Of a stretch of DNA of 64,000 nt, positions 1-8,710 are shown piece by piece. This stretch comes from Aquincolibacterium sp964606385. Lineage in GTDB: Bacteria > Omnitrophota > Omnitrophia > Omnitrophales > Aquincolibacteriaceae. The translations under genes and the position numbers were made by a program. Location: positions 1 through 64,000 of the forward strand of contig CAZSFZ010000007.1 of NCBI GenBank assembly GCA_964606385.1, in the 5' to 3' direction. The notes under the pieces are model-generated. The model saw only the letters and a list, made by a program, of their open reading frames with translations. It did not search any database and had not been told where the DNA came from. Position 1 is the stretch's first letter. Every line of letters starts with the position of its first letter.

Positions 1-277
1 ACAAAAATTCATCGCGCCCAAGATAAAGCAACGGATGCAGCAGGTAGTATTTTAACGGAGCTTGTTCGGCAGGGATGCTTCGGTGGATCTGATCTAGGGG
101 CAGCGCCGCATCCGTCATGATGCGAACCTCTGAAAAACCCAAACTTCCGTGTGTCAAATCCGGAAGAGGACAAAAACGTAACGTCAAAGCCAAAAATAAA
201 ATGATACCTAAAACCCAAACGCCTTTGTGTTTCTTGTAAACACCTAGGGGGCCAATTAGCGGTTCGAACCTTGGCAT
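1..277 (-). CDS. GT-C type membrane glycosyltransferase, N-terminal part, runs off the left edge
   Basis: The first 92 codons of a membrane protein whose 3' end lies outside the window. It starts at an ATG (275-277, minus strand) preceded by an AGAGGA ribosome-binding site about 9 bases upstream. The translation opens with a short charged segment, then a hydrophobic helix (GVWVLGIILFLALTLRF), then an outside loop containing SEVRI and a segment QAPLKYYLLHPLLYLG. This arrangement, one N-terminal helix followed by an acidic loop and a P-L-x-Y-x-L-x-H-P segment, is typical of GT39/GT83-like polyprenyl-phosphate-sugar glycosyltransferases; the family call is inferred from this short part. It diverges from the GH5 gene at 420. 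Another frame over the same bases stays open longer but gives an Arg/Ser-rich translation without protein character. Confidence 0.6.
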   Translation of the reverse strand, partial: MPRFEPLIGPLGVYKKHKGVWVLGIILFLALTLRFCPLPDLTHGSLGFSEVRIMTDAALPLDQIHRSIPAEQAPLKYYLLHPLLYLGRDEFL

Positions 278-419
278 TCAAAAAAATCCTCTGTCCTGTG
301 CGAGACTCATAAGCAGCCGCACGCTTACGGAGCACCCTCTTTTTGAAAATGATACCGTTTGATCTCGATAGTGTATACTACAAAGAAGGCTGCCCGAGAT
401 AAAAATCGAGAGGTTTTGT

Positions 420-1709
420 GTGAAAAAAATTTCAAAAACAATTGTCGTCTTGGTGCTTTCGATTTCGTTTTTTGCCGTGGTGGGAGCTTGTTTGGGAACA
501 TCCCGTTTTTTCACAAAGCCAACGAAAACGTTCGACGGTTTTTTAAAAACAAACGGTCAAACCATAAAAGACCGAAACGGGTCGGGAAAAGAAGTTTTTT
601 TGCGGGGAATTAATCTGGGAAGTCTTTTCTTGATCGAACCCTGGCTCCTCGGCATCGACCACATGGACCGCCCCGCCATTGAAGATGAGTGGTCCCTTCG
701 CTCGGCGCTAGATGCTCGTTTTGGCCCTTCGAAGCGCCAGCTTTTTTTGGATAGATTTTATGAAACCTTTGTACAGGACTTCGATCTGGATTATCTCAAG
801 GATCTCGGCGTTACTGTCGTTCGCCTGCCGATCAATTATCTTTTGATCCAAAATGAGGATGGTTCCTGGGTCAAGGATCGTTCGGGAAAAATCGACTTCG
901 GCAGGATAGACGCGGTAGTGCGCAAATTTTCTCAGCGAGGGATTTATGTTTTGCTGGATTTGCACGGCGCTCCCGGCGCGCAAAGCCCGGAAAGGCACTC
1001 GGGAAGAAAAGATTTTGATAAGCTTTTTTCTAGGTCCCCGGAAGGAGAAAGCTACCGGCAAAGAACGGTAGAGATTTGGAAAGCCATCGCCCTGCACTAC
1101 AAAAACAATCCGGCGATCGCCGGGTATGATCTCATTAACGAGCCCAAGGAACCCTTGGATGACCTTTCGCGCAACGCCTTGTGGGATCTGTATGATCGCA
1201 TTTACAAAGCTATCCGGAGCGTCGATCCAGACCACATCGTGATGATGGAGGGCGCTTGGGGATGGGTTTCTCTTCCGGATCCGGCCGCTCGGGGCTGGAA
1301 GAATGTCGTCTACCAATTTCACGTCTATGATGTCCTGGAAAATAAGGACCCCGCTACCCAAAGGGAGTTCATCGCTCAAAAAATCTACGAGAGCAAAATA
1401 AAGCAGGAAGAGTACCAAATACCCGTCATGATCGGAGAGTTCACTTGCCTCGATCATCTTTCTACGTGGGAATATTATCTGGACAGCTTCAATAAGGCCG
1501 GCTGGAGCTGGGCTATGTGGACTTATAAATCCCGTGGGTCCCCTGCGACCTGGGGTTTATGGAGCGCGCCGGGAAACACTCCCGCCCTCCCGAGGATCAA
1601 AAACGATTCTTTTGAGGTTTTATTAAAAAAATTATCCGCGTACGAAACCCGCAGCTACCAACTTAACCGCGTTTTGGCCGATATGATCCGGAAATACTCT
1701 GGACGTTGA
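420..1709 (+). CDS. exported glycoside hydrolase family 5 (beta-glucanase-like)
   Basis: 429 residues with a GTG start and a GAGAGG ribosome-binding site at 408-413. A hydrophobic export signal occupies residues 1-25 and ends in VGAC, which could be a lipoprotein box. The rest is a GH5 (beta/alpha)8 domain. The LHGAPGAQ strand is typical of the exo-beta-1,3-glucanase-like branch. GYDLINEP contains the acid/base Glu and VMIGEFT the nucleophile Glu, followed by the aromatic WSWAMWTYK strand. It should cleave beta-linked glucans outside the cytoplasm; the exact linkage cannot be read from sequence. It is the only complete plus-strand gene left of the origin, converging on the SGNH/TPR pair 37 bases away and diverging from the gene at 1-277. 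A -10-like TATACT lies at 374-379 without a well-spaced -35. Confidence 0.85.
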   Translation: MKKISKTIVVLVLSISFFAVVGACLGTSRFFTKPTKTFDGFLKTNGQTIKDRNGSGKEVFLRGINLGSLFLIEPWLLGIDHMDRPAIEDEWSLRSALDARFGPSKRQLFLDRFYETFVQDFDLDYLKDLGVTVVRLPINYLLIQNEDGSWVKDRSGKIDFGRIDAVVRKFSQRGIYVLLDLHGAPGAQSPERHSGRKDFDKLFSRSPEGESYRQRTVEIWKAIALHYKNNPAIAGYDLINEPKEPLDDLSRNALWDLYDRIYKAIRSVDPDHIVMMEGAWGWVSLPDPAARGWKNVVYQFHVYDVLENKDPATQREFIAQKIYESKIKQEEYQIPVMIGEFTCLDHLSTWEYYLDSFNKAGWSWAMWTYKSRGSPATWGLWSAPGNTPALPRIKNDSFEVLLKKLSAYETRSYQLNRVLADMIRKYSGR

Positions 1710-1746
1710 GGGTCTTCTCGTCCTGATTTGTTTTTGCTTTTTCACA

Positions 1747-3624
1747 TCATGCTTTGTCAAAAGCTTCTCGAAGGACTGTGTCTGCTATGTGCTGAGCGAG
1801 AAGCCGGTTGCCCTTCTCGGTGCAGTGCCCGAAATCACCGGCAAACATGTCTCCAAAATAAGCGGCATATCCCTCTCTTTGAACGGCATCTTTGAAAATC
1901 TTTTCGTTGTCCACAAAAATGATCCCCTCGGCGTCGGCTCCGAATATTTTTTTGAGGGATTGAAGGTCCCGCATCGGGTACTGCACACAAACATACCGGA
2001 TTCCGCGTTGCTTTAAAATCCCTCTGAGCTTCTGATAGTTCTCCGAGGTTCCGGGATCATAAAAACTTTTCCTTATGTTTATGGCCTGATCGTCGAGTTT
2101 TCTCGCAAGATCCTCTTGGCCTGCGTCTCGATAGGCAGCGCTCAGCGCGCCATAGGCTTTGTCATTGAGCGGATCTTCGTTGATGAGTTTTTGAAAAAGC
2201 TTTATGGCTTCCGTTGGCTGCCCTTGCTGCTGATAAAACTTACCCAGCTTGGGATAGGCCCGATAATCCTGGGGGTTCAATTCAATGGCTTTTTTATAAG
2301 CCTCTTCGGCTTCCGCGTATTTTCCTTGGTTTTTAAGAGCATCCCCCAGCTCCCGATAAGCGTCATAATTCTCGGGGTTCAGCTCGATGGCTTTTCGACA
2401 GGCCGCTTCCGATTCAGGGTATTTGGCTACATCCCCGTAGCCATCGCCTAGCTCATAATAAAAAACATCGTTGTAGGGCTCGAGTTCAATAGCTTTTTTG
2501 TAGGCTTCTTCGGCGTCCGTGAAATTCCTCAGCTCGCGATAAACATACCCGAGTTCAAAATAAGCCTCTGCGTTGTTCGGGTTGAGCGCGATGGCTTTTT
2601 GATAGGCTTTTTCTGTTTCCCGAAAATTCCCCTTTTTCCTATAAAAATTTCCCAACTCAAAATAAGCTTTGCCGTTATGAGGGTTAAGCTCGATGGCTTT
2701 CTTAAGCGCTTCGATCGCCTCGGAAGTTTTGCCGTGCTTTTTGTAGGAATGCGCTAATTGCAAAAAGGCGTCGTCGTCGCGGGGATCGATTTCAACGGCT
2801 TTCTGATAGATTTGTTCCGCTTCTTCAAAGCGGTTTTGTTTTCTGTAAGCGGTGCCAAGCTCGAGATAAACGACCTTGTTGTCGGGGTCAAGCTCTATGG
2901 CTTTCGCGTACGACGCCTCCGCCTGTTTGAACTTTCCCTGCTCTCGAAAACAACTGCCTTGAAGGATGTAGACTTGCGCGTTATGAGGATCGTTTGCGAT
3001 CATGGTTTGGCAAAGGTTTTCAAGTTCACGCGCCCTTCTTGGATCGCGGCAATCCTTGCCAAATTCGTCTAGGGTGTCCGGTTCCGGTTTTTTAGTAGAT
3101 ATCTGCGCATCAACCCTGGACCTTTGACCCGCATTGAAAAGTTTGTTTTTAAGATGCGCCTCAAGGAGTTTGAACAGCTTGTATGTCCGGCTGGTGCGCC
3201 AAAAACGGGCAGGCCCGGTTCCGGGCTCTGATTTGTAGGGAATATGCGTCCCGTCATCGTTGATCCCCATCATGGTGATCACCATGTCGGGACGATATTG
3301 GTCCAGATTAGACTCAAGCAAAGCAACGATCGTATCCGTTTTGGTCCCCACAAATCCTTTGTCGATCACGCTGAACTTGACCCCAACGCTCCTTTCGTTA
3401 AGGATCTCTTCCAGATAAGGGGGGTATTGCATCGCTGTCGTGGACTCCCCGAGGCACATGATGCGGTAGGTTCCCTTTCGCTGGATCGCGGCCTGGTTCC
3501 GGTGTTCCTGAAGGCTTGTCCAAGCGAATCCCCCGAGGCGAAGTCCCGCTTCAAGAAGCGCGAAGGTCAAGGCGACGCCCAAAAACACCAGTCCGATTTT
3601 TTGAAAAAAAGTGGTTTTGCTCAC
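1747..3624 (-). CDS. SGNH hydrolase-like protein with inserted TPR array (longer paralogue)
   Basis: 625 residues, GTG start whose bases overlap the TGA stop of the preceding paralogue (GTGA). One N-terminal membrane anchor (residues ~8-28) suggests an extracytoplasmic domain. The SGNH blocks are split. LGESTTAMQYPPYL (nucleophile Ser block) and MMGINDDG (G-x-N-D block) lie before residue ~125. VCVQYPMRD and DFGHCTEKGNRLL (Asp-x-x-His block) are near the C terminus. Between them sit about nine 34-residue tetratricopeptide repeats (about residues 205-510) of the form A-Y-x-E-L-G ... A-x-x-x-Y-x-K-A-I-x-L-N-P. The SGNH fold suggests esterase or acyltransferase activity, as in AlgJ/AlgX-like glycan O-acetylation proteins, but the substrate is unknown. 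It is the last gene of the 12-gene run that starts at 18417. Confidence 0.75.
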   Translation of the reverse strand: MSKTTFFQKIGLVFLGVALTFALLEAGLRLGGFAWTSLQEHRNQAAIQRKGTYRIMCLGESTTAMQYPPYLEEILNERSVGVKFSVIDKGFVGTKTDTIVALLESNLDQYRPDMVITMMGINDDGTHIPYKSEPGTGPARFWRTSRTYKLFKLLEAHLKNKLFNAGQRSRVDAQISTKKPEPDTLDEFGKDCRDPRRARELENLCQTMIANDPHNAQVYILQGSCFREQGKFKQAEASYAKAIELDPDNKVVYLELGTAYRKQNRFEEAEQIYQKAVEIDPRDDDAFLQLAHSYKKHGKTSEAIEALKKAIELNPHNGKAYFELGNFYRKKGNFRETEKAYQKAIALNPNNAEAYFELGYVYRELRNFTDAEEAYKKAIELEPYNDVFYYELGDGYGDVAKYPESEAACRKAIELNPENYDAYRELGDALKNQGKYAEAEEAYKKAIELNPQDYRAYPKLGKFYQQQGQPTEAIKLFQKLINEDPLNDKAYGALSAAYRDAGQEDLARKLDDQAINIRKSFYDPGTSENYQKLRGILKQRGIRYVCVQYPMRDLQSLKKIFGADAEGIIFVDNEKIFKDAVQREGYAAYFGDMFAGDFGHCTEKGNRLLAQHIADTVLREAFDKA

Positions 3625-5054
3625 AGGCCAGAATCTCCGGTCCGTTTGTGAAAAACTTTTTGAAGGATCGTGTCAGCTATGTTCTTAGCTAAAAGACGAT
3701 TCCCTTTTTCGGTGCAATGGCCAAAGTCGCCGCCGATCATATCCCTGAAATAGACCGCGGATCCCTCGCGGCTTACTGCCTCTTTAAACAGCTTCTCATT
3801 ATCCACAAAGATGATCCCCTCTGGATCATCAGCGAATATTTTTTTTAGGGAATCGACATCGCGCATGGGGTATTGCGCGCAAACATAGATGATCCCTCGT
3901 TCTCGTAAAAAGGTCCTTAGCCGGCGATAGTTGTCCGCCGTATCGGGGTTATGGTATTTCATTCTCATCTTTTTAGTTTTGTCCCGATATGTTTCGGTGC
4001 GGTCCGGATCCCCTATATCCCGATAAACGCCTTCGATGGCGCCATAAGCCCTGTCAAGATGCGGGTGCCCGGGATAATTTTTAATAAATCCTTCGAATAG
4101 CTCCACGGCCTCTGGATATCTTTTTTGCTCCTGGTAGAGTGTTCCGAGCTTTGGATAAGCCCTGAAATCCGAAGGATTGAGTTTTATGGCCGCTTGGTAT
4201 GCAGCTTCAGCTTTGAATGTTTCGCCTTGGTGCCGGAAAGCATCCCCCAGTTCCCGATAAGCGTCATAATTCTCCGGATTGATCTCTATCGCTTTTTGGC
4301 AGGCTTTTTCAGCTTCAGGATATCGGGTCAATTCCCTGTAAGTATCGCCCAGCTCATAATAAGCTTCGTCCTTTTGAGGCTCGAGGGCTATGGCCTGTTT
4401 GTATGATGTTTCAGCTTCTTCATACCTCCTTTGTTCCCGAAAGATGTTGCCCTGTTTCACCAGTGCTTTATATTTTGAAACAGGTTCGGTTTGTTCATGC
4501 TCTTCTTTTTCATCTTTTCGCGGCAAAAGCGGCTGAGCCCAGCCAAGATCCCGGAGTTTTACCGAAAAATGAAGCTCGAGCCATCGGAATAATTTGTACA
4601 TACGAAAGGACCTTAAAAAATTGATCGCCGAAGAGTCAGTGAGCGTCTCGCGAGGCATGTGGGCTGGATTGTCGTTGATCCCCATCATGGTAATGACCAT
4701 ATCGGGATGATAAGCGTCAAGGTTCTCTTCCAGCCGGAGCAAGATGGTATCGGTAATGGTTCCGGAAACCCCTTTGTCGATCACGCTGAATTTGACCCCG
4801 ACACTTCTTTCGTTGAGGATCTCTTCCAGATAAGGAGGATATTGCATCGCGGTGGTGGATTCCCCTAAACACAAGATCTTATACGCGCCTTTTCGGCCGA
4901 TGGCTTCTTGATTCCTAAGCTCTTGTATGGACGAAAGCAGCCATCCGCCCAGGCGCAATCCGCCTTCGACGACCCCCAGGGTCAAAACGAGACCAAAAAA
5001 GATCAGTCCGATCTTCTGGAGAAGGGACGCCGAACCATTTTTTTCATGGATCAT
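3621..5054 (-). CDS. SGNH hydrolase-like protein with inserted TPR array (shorter paralogue)
   Basis: 477 residues; a tandem paralogue of the next gene downstream (1747-3624), with the same N-terminal anchor, LGESTTAMQYPPYL, MMGINDN and GDFGHCTEKGNRLL blocks. It has only about five TPR units (about residues 200-370). The flanking SGNH halves are nearly the same in both copies at protein and DNA level, for example around 3360-3460 versus 4785-4880, so this looks like a relatively recent tandem duplication followed by gain or loss of repeat units. The charged linker before the repeats (KDEKEEHEQTEP) differs from its partner. Start at ATG 5052-5054; the upstream radical SAM gene stops 25 bases away. 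Function inferred: extracytoplasmic acyl-ester chemistry on the product of the upstream glycosyltransferase genes. Confidence 0.75.
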   Translation of the reverse strand: MIHEKNGSASLLQKIGLIFFGLVLTLGVVEGGLRLGGWLLSSIQELRNQEAIGRKGAYKILCLGESTTAMQYPPYLEEILNERSVGVKFSVIDKGVSGTITDTILLRLEENLDAYHPDMVITMMGINDNPAHMPRETLTDSSAINFLRSFRMYKLFRWLELHFSVKLRDLGWAQPLLPRKDEKEEHEQTEPVSKYKALVKQGNIFREQRRYEEAETSYKQAIALEPQKDEAYYELGDTYRELTRYPEAEKACQKAIEINPENYDAYRELGDAFRHQGETFKAEAAYQAAIKLNPSDFRAYPKLGTLYQEQKRYPEAVELFEGFIKNYPGHPHLDRAYGAIEGVYRDIGDPDRTETYRDKTKKMRMKYHNPDTADNYRRLRTFLRERGIIYVCAQYPMRDVDSLKKIFADDPEGIIFVDNEKLFKEAVSREGSAVYFRDMIGGDFGHCTEKGNRLLAKNIADTILQKVFHKRTGDSGL

Positions 5055-5079
5055 TTTTTGGGTTTTCCTGACGAAGTAT

Positions 5080-6156
5080 TCACCGCGGTCTTTGAAAGAG
5101 TCCGCTTAAGATGGACGGATAGGCCTCGCACGCGGTCCAGCATCCCGGGCACTGTTGTTCTTGTATGGATTGTTTGAGAATCCCTCTTTTGCGCTTATAA
5201 GCCGCCCAAAAACGCTTCAGGTCGAAGTCTGTTTCGGAGAGATTCCCGAGCTTCGCTTCAAAGCCTGTGCAGGGATACACATTTCCATAAGGATCGATAA
5301 AGCAAGAGCCGCTTAAGGCGGTACATTTCACGGGGGACCGGTTATTCTCCAAAAATCTTGGCATTAAATCGAAGTACTTGTTTTCCAGCCAATGCTTCCA
5401 GGTTGTTTTGCCGGATCGATGTTTTTGTCTAAGGGTCTGCACGGCCTCATAGGCCTTACGGGTCTTTGACCCCTCCGGAGAAACAATGTCTCGGTTATTA
5501 TAAAAAAAAGATCCCTGCGCAAAATTAAAATGCATCTCGTCAAAACGGAAGTCGTGGATCTTTTTTTGTACGCACAACAAAAGCGCGGAAAGCCCTTCAA
5601 GATTTTCCCGTGATACCGTAACGCCAAGATAGGGGCTCAGGCCCTTGAGGGTCCTTAAGCGGGTAAAGGTTTCGAGGCATCGCTCGTAAGCTTCCGGAAT
5701 GCCCCGCAGGCGGTCATGAACCTCCGGAATTCCATCCAGGCTGCATGTGACGACCCACCGTGTTTTTTGAAAATGATCTTTTAGAAGCGACAGCGTTTTA
5801 AATATTTTCTCGGTTAAAAAACCGTTGGTCGCGAAAGTAAGGACGGCCGGGCTTCGCTTCTGGGCCAGAAAACCCAGGATCTCTCCGATATCTTCCCTCA
5901 GAAAGATCTCTCCGCCTGTCAAGTGAAGCCATTTTAACCACGAGGCGGAGCCGAGGGTCGATCTTATCTGAGAGGTGTTTAATTCTTTTTTTTCTTCCCG
6001 CGCCCAAGTCCTGCAATGTTCGCATTTAAAATTGCATCGGTAGGTCAAAGCAAAAGTAACTTTGTAGGGGTGGGCCGGACAAACAAAGTTAGAGGCTGCT
6101 ATTTGTCCGAAAAGACGGAGCTGCGGACCGTTCACATGTTTTTTAAAAGACACCAT
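5080..6156 (-). CDS. radical SAM/SPASM protein
   Basis: 358 residues. The radical SAM cluster motif is CNFKCEHC (C-x3-C-x2-C) near residue 41, followed by the LTGGEIF strand that binds SAM. The C terminus has a SPASM/twitch-type cysteine set: CTALSGSC, GNVYPC, CPGCWTAC. These should bind one or two auxiliary Fe-S clusters. Such enzymes make radical modifications of peptides, lipids or sugars; the substrate is not evident. ATG start at 6154-6156, overlapping the 3' end of the upstream glycosyltransferase by 25 bases, which indicates translational coupling. One of six radical SAM domains in the same transcription unit. Confidence 0.85.
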   Translation of the reverse strand: MVSFKKHVNGPQLRLFGQIAASNFVCPAHPYKVTFALTYRCNFKCEHCRTWAREEKKELNTSQIRSTLGSASWLKWLHLTGGEIFLREDIGEILGFLAQKRSPAVLTFATNGFLTEKIFKTLSLLKDHFQKTRWVVTCSLDGIPEVHDRLRGIPEAYERCLETFTRLRTLKGLSPYLGVTVSRENLEGLSALLLCVQKKIHDFRFDEMHFNFAQGSFFYNNRDIVSPEGSKTRKAYEAVQTLRQKHRSGKTTWKHWLENKYFDLMPRFLENNRSPVKCTALSGSCFIDPYGNVYPCTGFEAKLGNLSETDFDLKRFWAAYKRKRGILKQSIQEQQCPGCWTACEAYPSILSGLFQRPR

Positions 6157-6827
6157 AGATATTTCCAGAACTCCGTACCTTTGCGGATCTTGGAATCCCC
6201 GTAAAGCCTTTTCCGTTCAAAAGCGGGGATCTCGGTTATTTTCTTTTTTCTTTTCAGACACTTCATCACCATTTCCTGTTCGATCGGAAAAGAGTCTTCT
6301 GTTAGGCCCAAGTCTAAGGCTGTTTCCCGCTTAATGATCCTGAACCCGTTCTGGACATCGGTTAATTTTGATCCCCACCTTGAATTAATCCAAAAAGTGC
6401 CCAGCCGGTTTCCGATCAATCTTAGTATGTTGTCCCAATTTCCGGCGCGCAACTCCTCGCTGCCGCCCGTCATCCGCGATGCGATCACCATGTCACAATC
6501 CTCTTTCTTGATCGCTTGGATGAGCCTTGGAATGTCCGCCGCCACATGTGAGTGGTCCGCATCAATAAACAAAACGTATCGCCCACGACAAACTTCCAGG
6601 GCTTTGCGAATGCCCGCCCCCTTTCCTCCGCTCGCTTTGATAACGCGAACACCGTATTGTTCAGCGATCCGCACCGTTCCGTCCCCGGAATAACCGTCGA
6701 TCAGCAACAGCTCGCTGGTTCCCCCCAAGCCTGCTTTTAACACCTCGAAAAGCTCGGAAAGAACGGTCGGGAGATTTTTCTCTTCATTTTTCGCCATGAT
6801 CGCGAGAGAGACGTCGAAACTCGCCAT
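6132..6827 (-). CDS. family 2 glycosyltransferase, polyprenyl-phosphate-sugar synthase type
   Basis: 231 residues when started at the ATG at 6825-6827 (MASFDVSLAIMAKNEEKN). The open frame extends upstream, but that part overlaps the preceding gene and has no protein character. GT-A fold motifs: LLIDGYSGDGT, YVLFIDADHSH (D-x-D metal site), and the C-terminal block DVQNGFRIIKRE typical of dolichol/undecaprenyl-phosphate mannose or glucose synthases. No C-terminal membrane helices, so it is probably a soluble, membrane-associated enzyme. It should load a sugar from a nucleotide donor onto a polyprenyl phosphate, the donor used by GT-C enzymes such as the two encoded just upstream. It overlaps the upstream membrane gene by 44 bases and the downstream radical SAM gene by 25. 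Confidence 0.85.
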   Translation of the reverse strand: MASFDVSLAIMAKNEEKNLPTVLSELFEVLKAGLGGTSELLLIDGYSGDGTVRIAEQYGVRVIKASGGKGAGIRKALEVCRGRYVLFIDADHSHVAADIPRLIQAIKKEDCDMVIASRMTGGSEELRAGNWDNILRLIGNRLGTFWINSRWGSKLTDVQNGFRIIKRETALDLGLTEDSFPIEQEMVMKCLKRKKKITEIPAFERKRLYGDSKIRKGTEFWKYLWCLLKNM

Positions 6828-8697
6828 ACGGGTCGATATCCTTTCTTCGGACAATAAAAGGCTCGTCTTTCCCCAGATACGCTTCCAGCATAAACGCATG
6901 CTCTTTGATAAATTCATCCCATCCAGTTCCCTCCGGCAAAAAGACCTTTTGCTCGTCGACTGTTTCTTCGTTGTACTGCGAAAGTTTTTCGGAAGGAACG
7001 GTTTCAAAAAACATGATGTAGTTTTTATTCGTCTGCGGCGCAAGGTCCGCATAATACATGGAAACGCGATCATCCATAAGGTAAAACGACGGTCGGATCT
7101 TTTTACTTCTTCGGGTGGCCTCGAACAGGTCTGTCGAGTTGAGGCACACCCTTGACCAAAAATCTTCGAACGCGGCGGCTCGCACCGAGATCTGCCGGGG
7201 GAAAACATAAAAAAAACTCAAAAGTTCCATCAAGATCACTGCGCTTAGGATCGTGTTTTTCCAGGGGCTTCCAGCGGCATAGAAGCTCAAAATCGGGAAC
7301 ATCAAAACCGGAACAAAATAATGGGCGGGAACAACATCGGACCCCGTCGGCAATATTAAAATAAGCAGGGTCACTAAAAACATTAAAAGCACATACCGGT
7401 TTTTAAGGCCCGTGATCAGAAAAACGCTAAGTCCTGCCGTAAAAATAAAGTAATTCTTGAGGTAGGCCAACAAAAATTTCGCGCTAAACGTTTCTTCCCG
7501 CAAACCCCTTATGTCGCCCAAAAACTCACGCAACATCTCTCCGAGGCCGTAAGATGAGAAAAGAAGGGAAAGGTGAAGCGTTAAGATCACAAAAAAAACT
7601 CCCGCCAGATACCATAAAAAACACTTCCATCGTTTGAATAACAAGGAAAAACCAAAAAGAAACACCGTGATCATAAATAATCCGTTATAACGGATCATCG
7701 CGGCCAAAACAAAAAAGGCGGCGGCCAAACCGTTCCTGTGTTTTCCGCGCTTGACCAAAAGATAAAACCCACAAAGAAAAAAGAGCAGAAGCATGGTTTC
7801 GCTGCTTTTCGTGAGGTCCACGGGAGGGATATAATCCGCACGAAAAGCCACGATGGTGAAAAAAAGCAGTAAGTACAAAAAAACGGGTATGCTTTCCTTA
7901 ATCCCAAGTTTTTGCCCGTTCCCGATCTCCTCGGCCGATGCCTTCAAAACCGGCCCCAAGGCCGCAAAAGCCATGAAAATGCTGAGCCTTGCGATAAATT
8001 CGGCGTTTCCGAGCAGGACCATCGCGAACATATTAAGATGGACCGAAGGTGCGAACGGAAATTGCGGGATCATGGTCAAGGGCGTGCGATACCCCGTCGG
8101 CAAAACCCCTGTTTTAAGGCTGTGCGCTAACCAGTATTGTTCCGCGCCATCTCCGTTAAAAAGAGCGAAAAAAAGTTTTTCCCGAAAAACATATAAAACG
8201 CTGACCAAAAAAACCGCGTAGAGAATGGCGAAGCTTTTTGATCCGGATTTTTTGGGGCTGGCCGTCGAAACCAAAGTTCGGGGTCTTGAAAAAGAGGGCC
8301 AGGCCAAACTCCATCCCGCCAAAACTCCGAGGCCCATCAGCGCCGACATGATCTCACGGGTGATTTCAAGGCCTGTAAAAAGCTTGATCGCTGTGGTGGA
8401 AAAAAAATAATAAAAATAATTGATCAAGAATCCCTTAAAGGATATTTCCAGCACGCTTTCTCCAGGCTTCCTGAAGCGGTGCGCGACAAAAACGCCCGGC
8501 ACAAAATAGATCATCAGGGTCCCTGCCGTGACCGTCGCCGCGGAAAGGGCTTTGATCCACGGCGGAGAATGAACGATCCCGACCCAAAACGCCGGCACTG
8601 TTCCCCACGGCAACCCCTGCGAAAGGGAAAGCGCTTCGACGGCGCCTATATAAAAAACCCATAACGAAAAAGAAAACAAAAAGTTCCTTGAGGTCAT
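6784..8697 (-). CDS. polytopic membrane protein, GT-C glycosyltransferase-like
   Basis: 637 residues from the ATG at 8695-8697 (MTSRNFLFSFSLWVFYIG). The frame is open upstream, but those codons overlap the previous gene and lack hydrophobic character. There are more than ten predicted membrane segments in the first two thirds, then a soluble C-terminal part (RSKKIRPSFYLMDDRVSMYY onward). An acidic pair follows a membrane helix in the motif FNGDGAEQYWLAHSLKTG, which resembles the first-loop catalytic region of GT-C enzymes; this is inference, since I do not recognise a specific family. Together with the polyprenyl-phosphate-sugar synthase downstream it would transfer sugars on the outer face of the inner membrane. 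Start codon and Shine-Dalgarno (GGAGG about 17 bases upstream) are not ideally spaced. Confidence 0.65.
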   Translation of the reverse strand: MTSRNFLFSFSLWVFYIGAVEALSLSQGLPWGTVPAFWVGIVHSPPWIKALSAATVTAGTLMIYFVPGVFVAHRFRKPGESVLEISFKGFLINYFYYFFSTTAIKLFTGLEITREIMSALMGLGVLAGWSLAWPSFSRPRTLVSTASPKKSGSKSFAILYAVFLVSVLYVFREKLFFALFNGDGAEQYWLAHSLKTGVLPTGYRTPLTMIPQFPFAPSVHLNMFAMVLLGNAEFIARLSIFMAFAALGPVLKASAEEIGNGQKLGIKESIPVFLYLLLFFTIVAFRADYIPPVDLTKSSETMLLLFFLCGFYLLVKRGKHRNGLAAAFFVLAAMIRYNGLFMITVFLFGFSLLFKRWKCFLWYLAGVFFVILTLHLSLLFSSYGLGEMLREFLGDIRGLREETFSAKFLLAYLKNYFIFTAGLSVFLITGLKNRYVLLMFLVTLLILILPTGSDVVPAHYFVPVLMFPILSFYAAGSPWKNTILSAVILMELLSFFYVFPRQISVRAAAFEDFWSRVCLNSTDLFEATRRSKKIRPSFYLMDDRVSMYYADLAPQTNKNYIMFFETVPSEKLSQYNEETVDEQKVFLPEGTGWDEFIKEHAFMLEAYLGKDEPFIVRRKDIDPYGEFRRLSRDHGEK

Positions 8698-8710
8698 ATG
8701 TCGATCCGCT

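Noticed and set aside
9..335. Minus-strand open frame at the left edge in a different frame from the proposed gene.
   Set aside because: Its translation is Arg/Ser-rich with no helix or motif; the frame starting at 277 has a ribosome-binding site and a coherent membrane segment.
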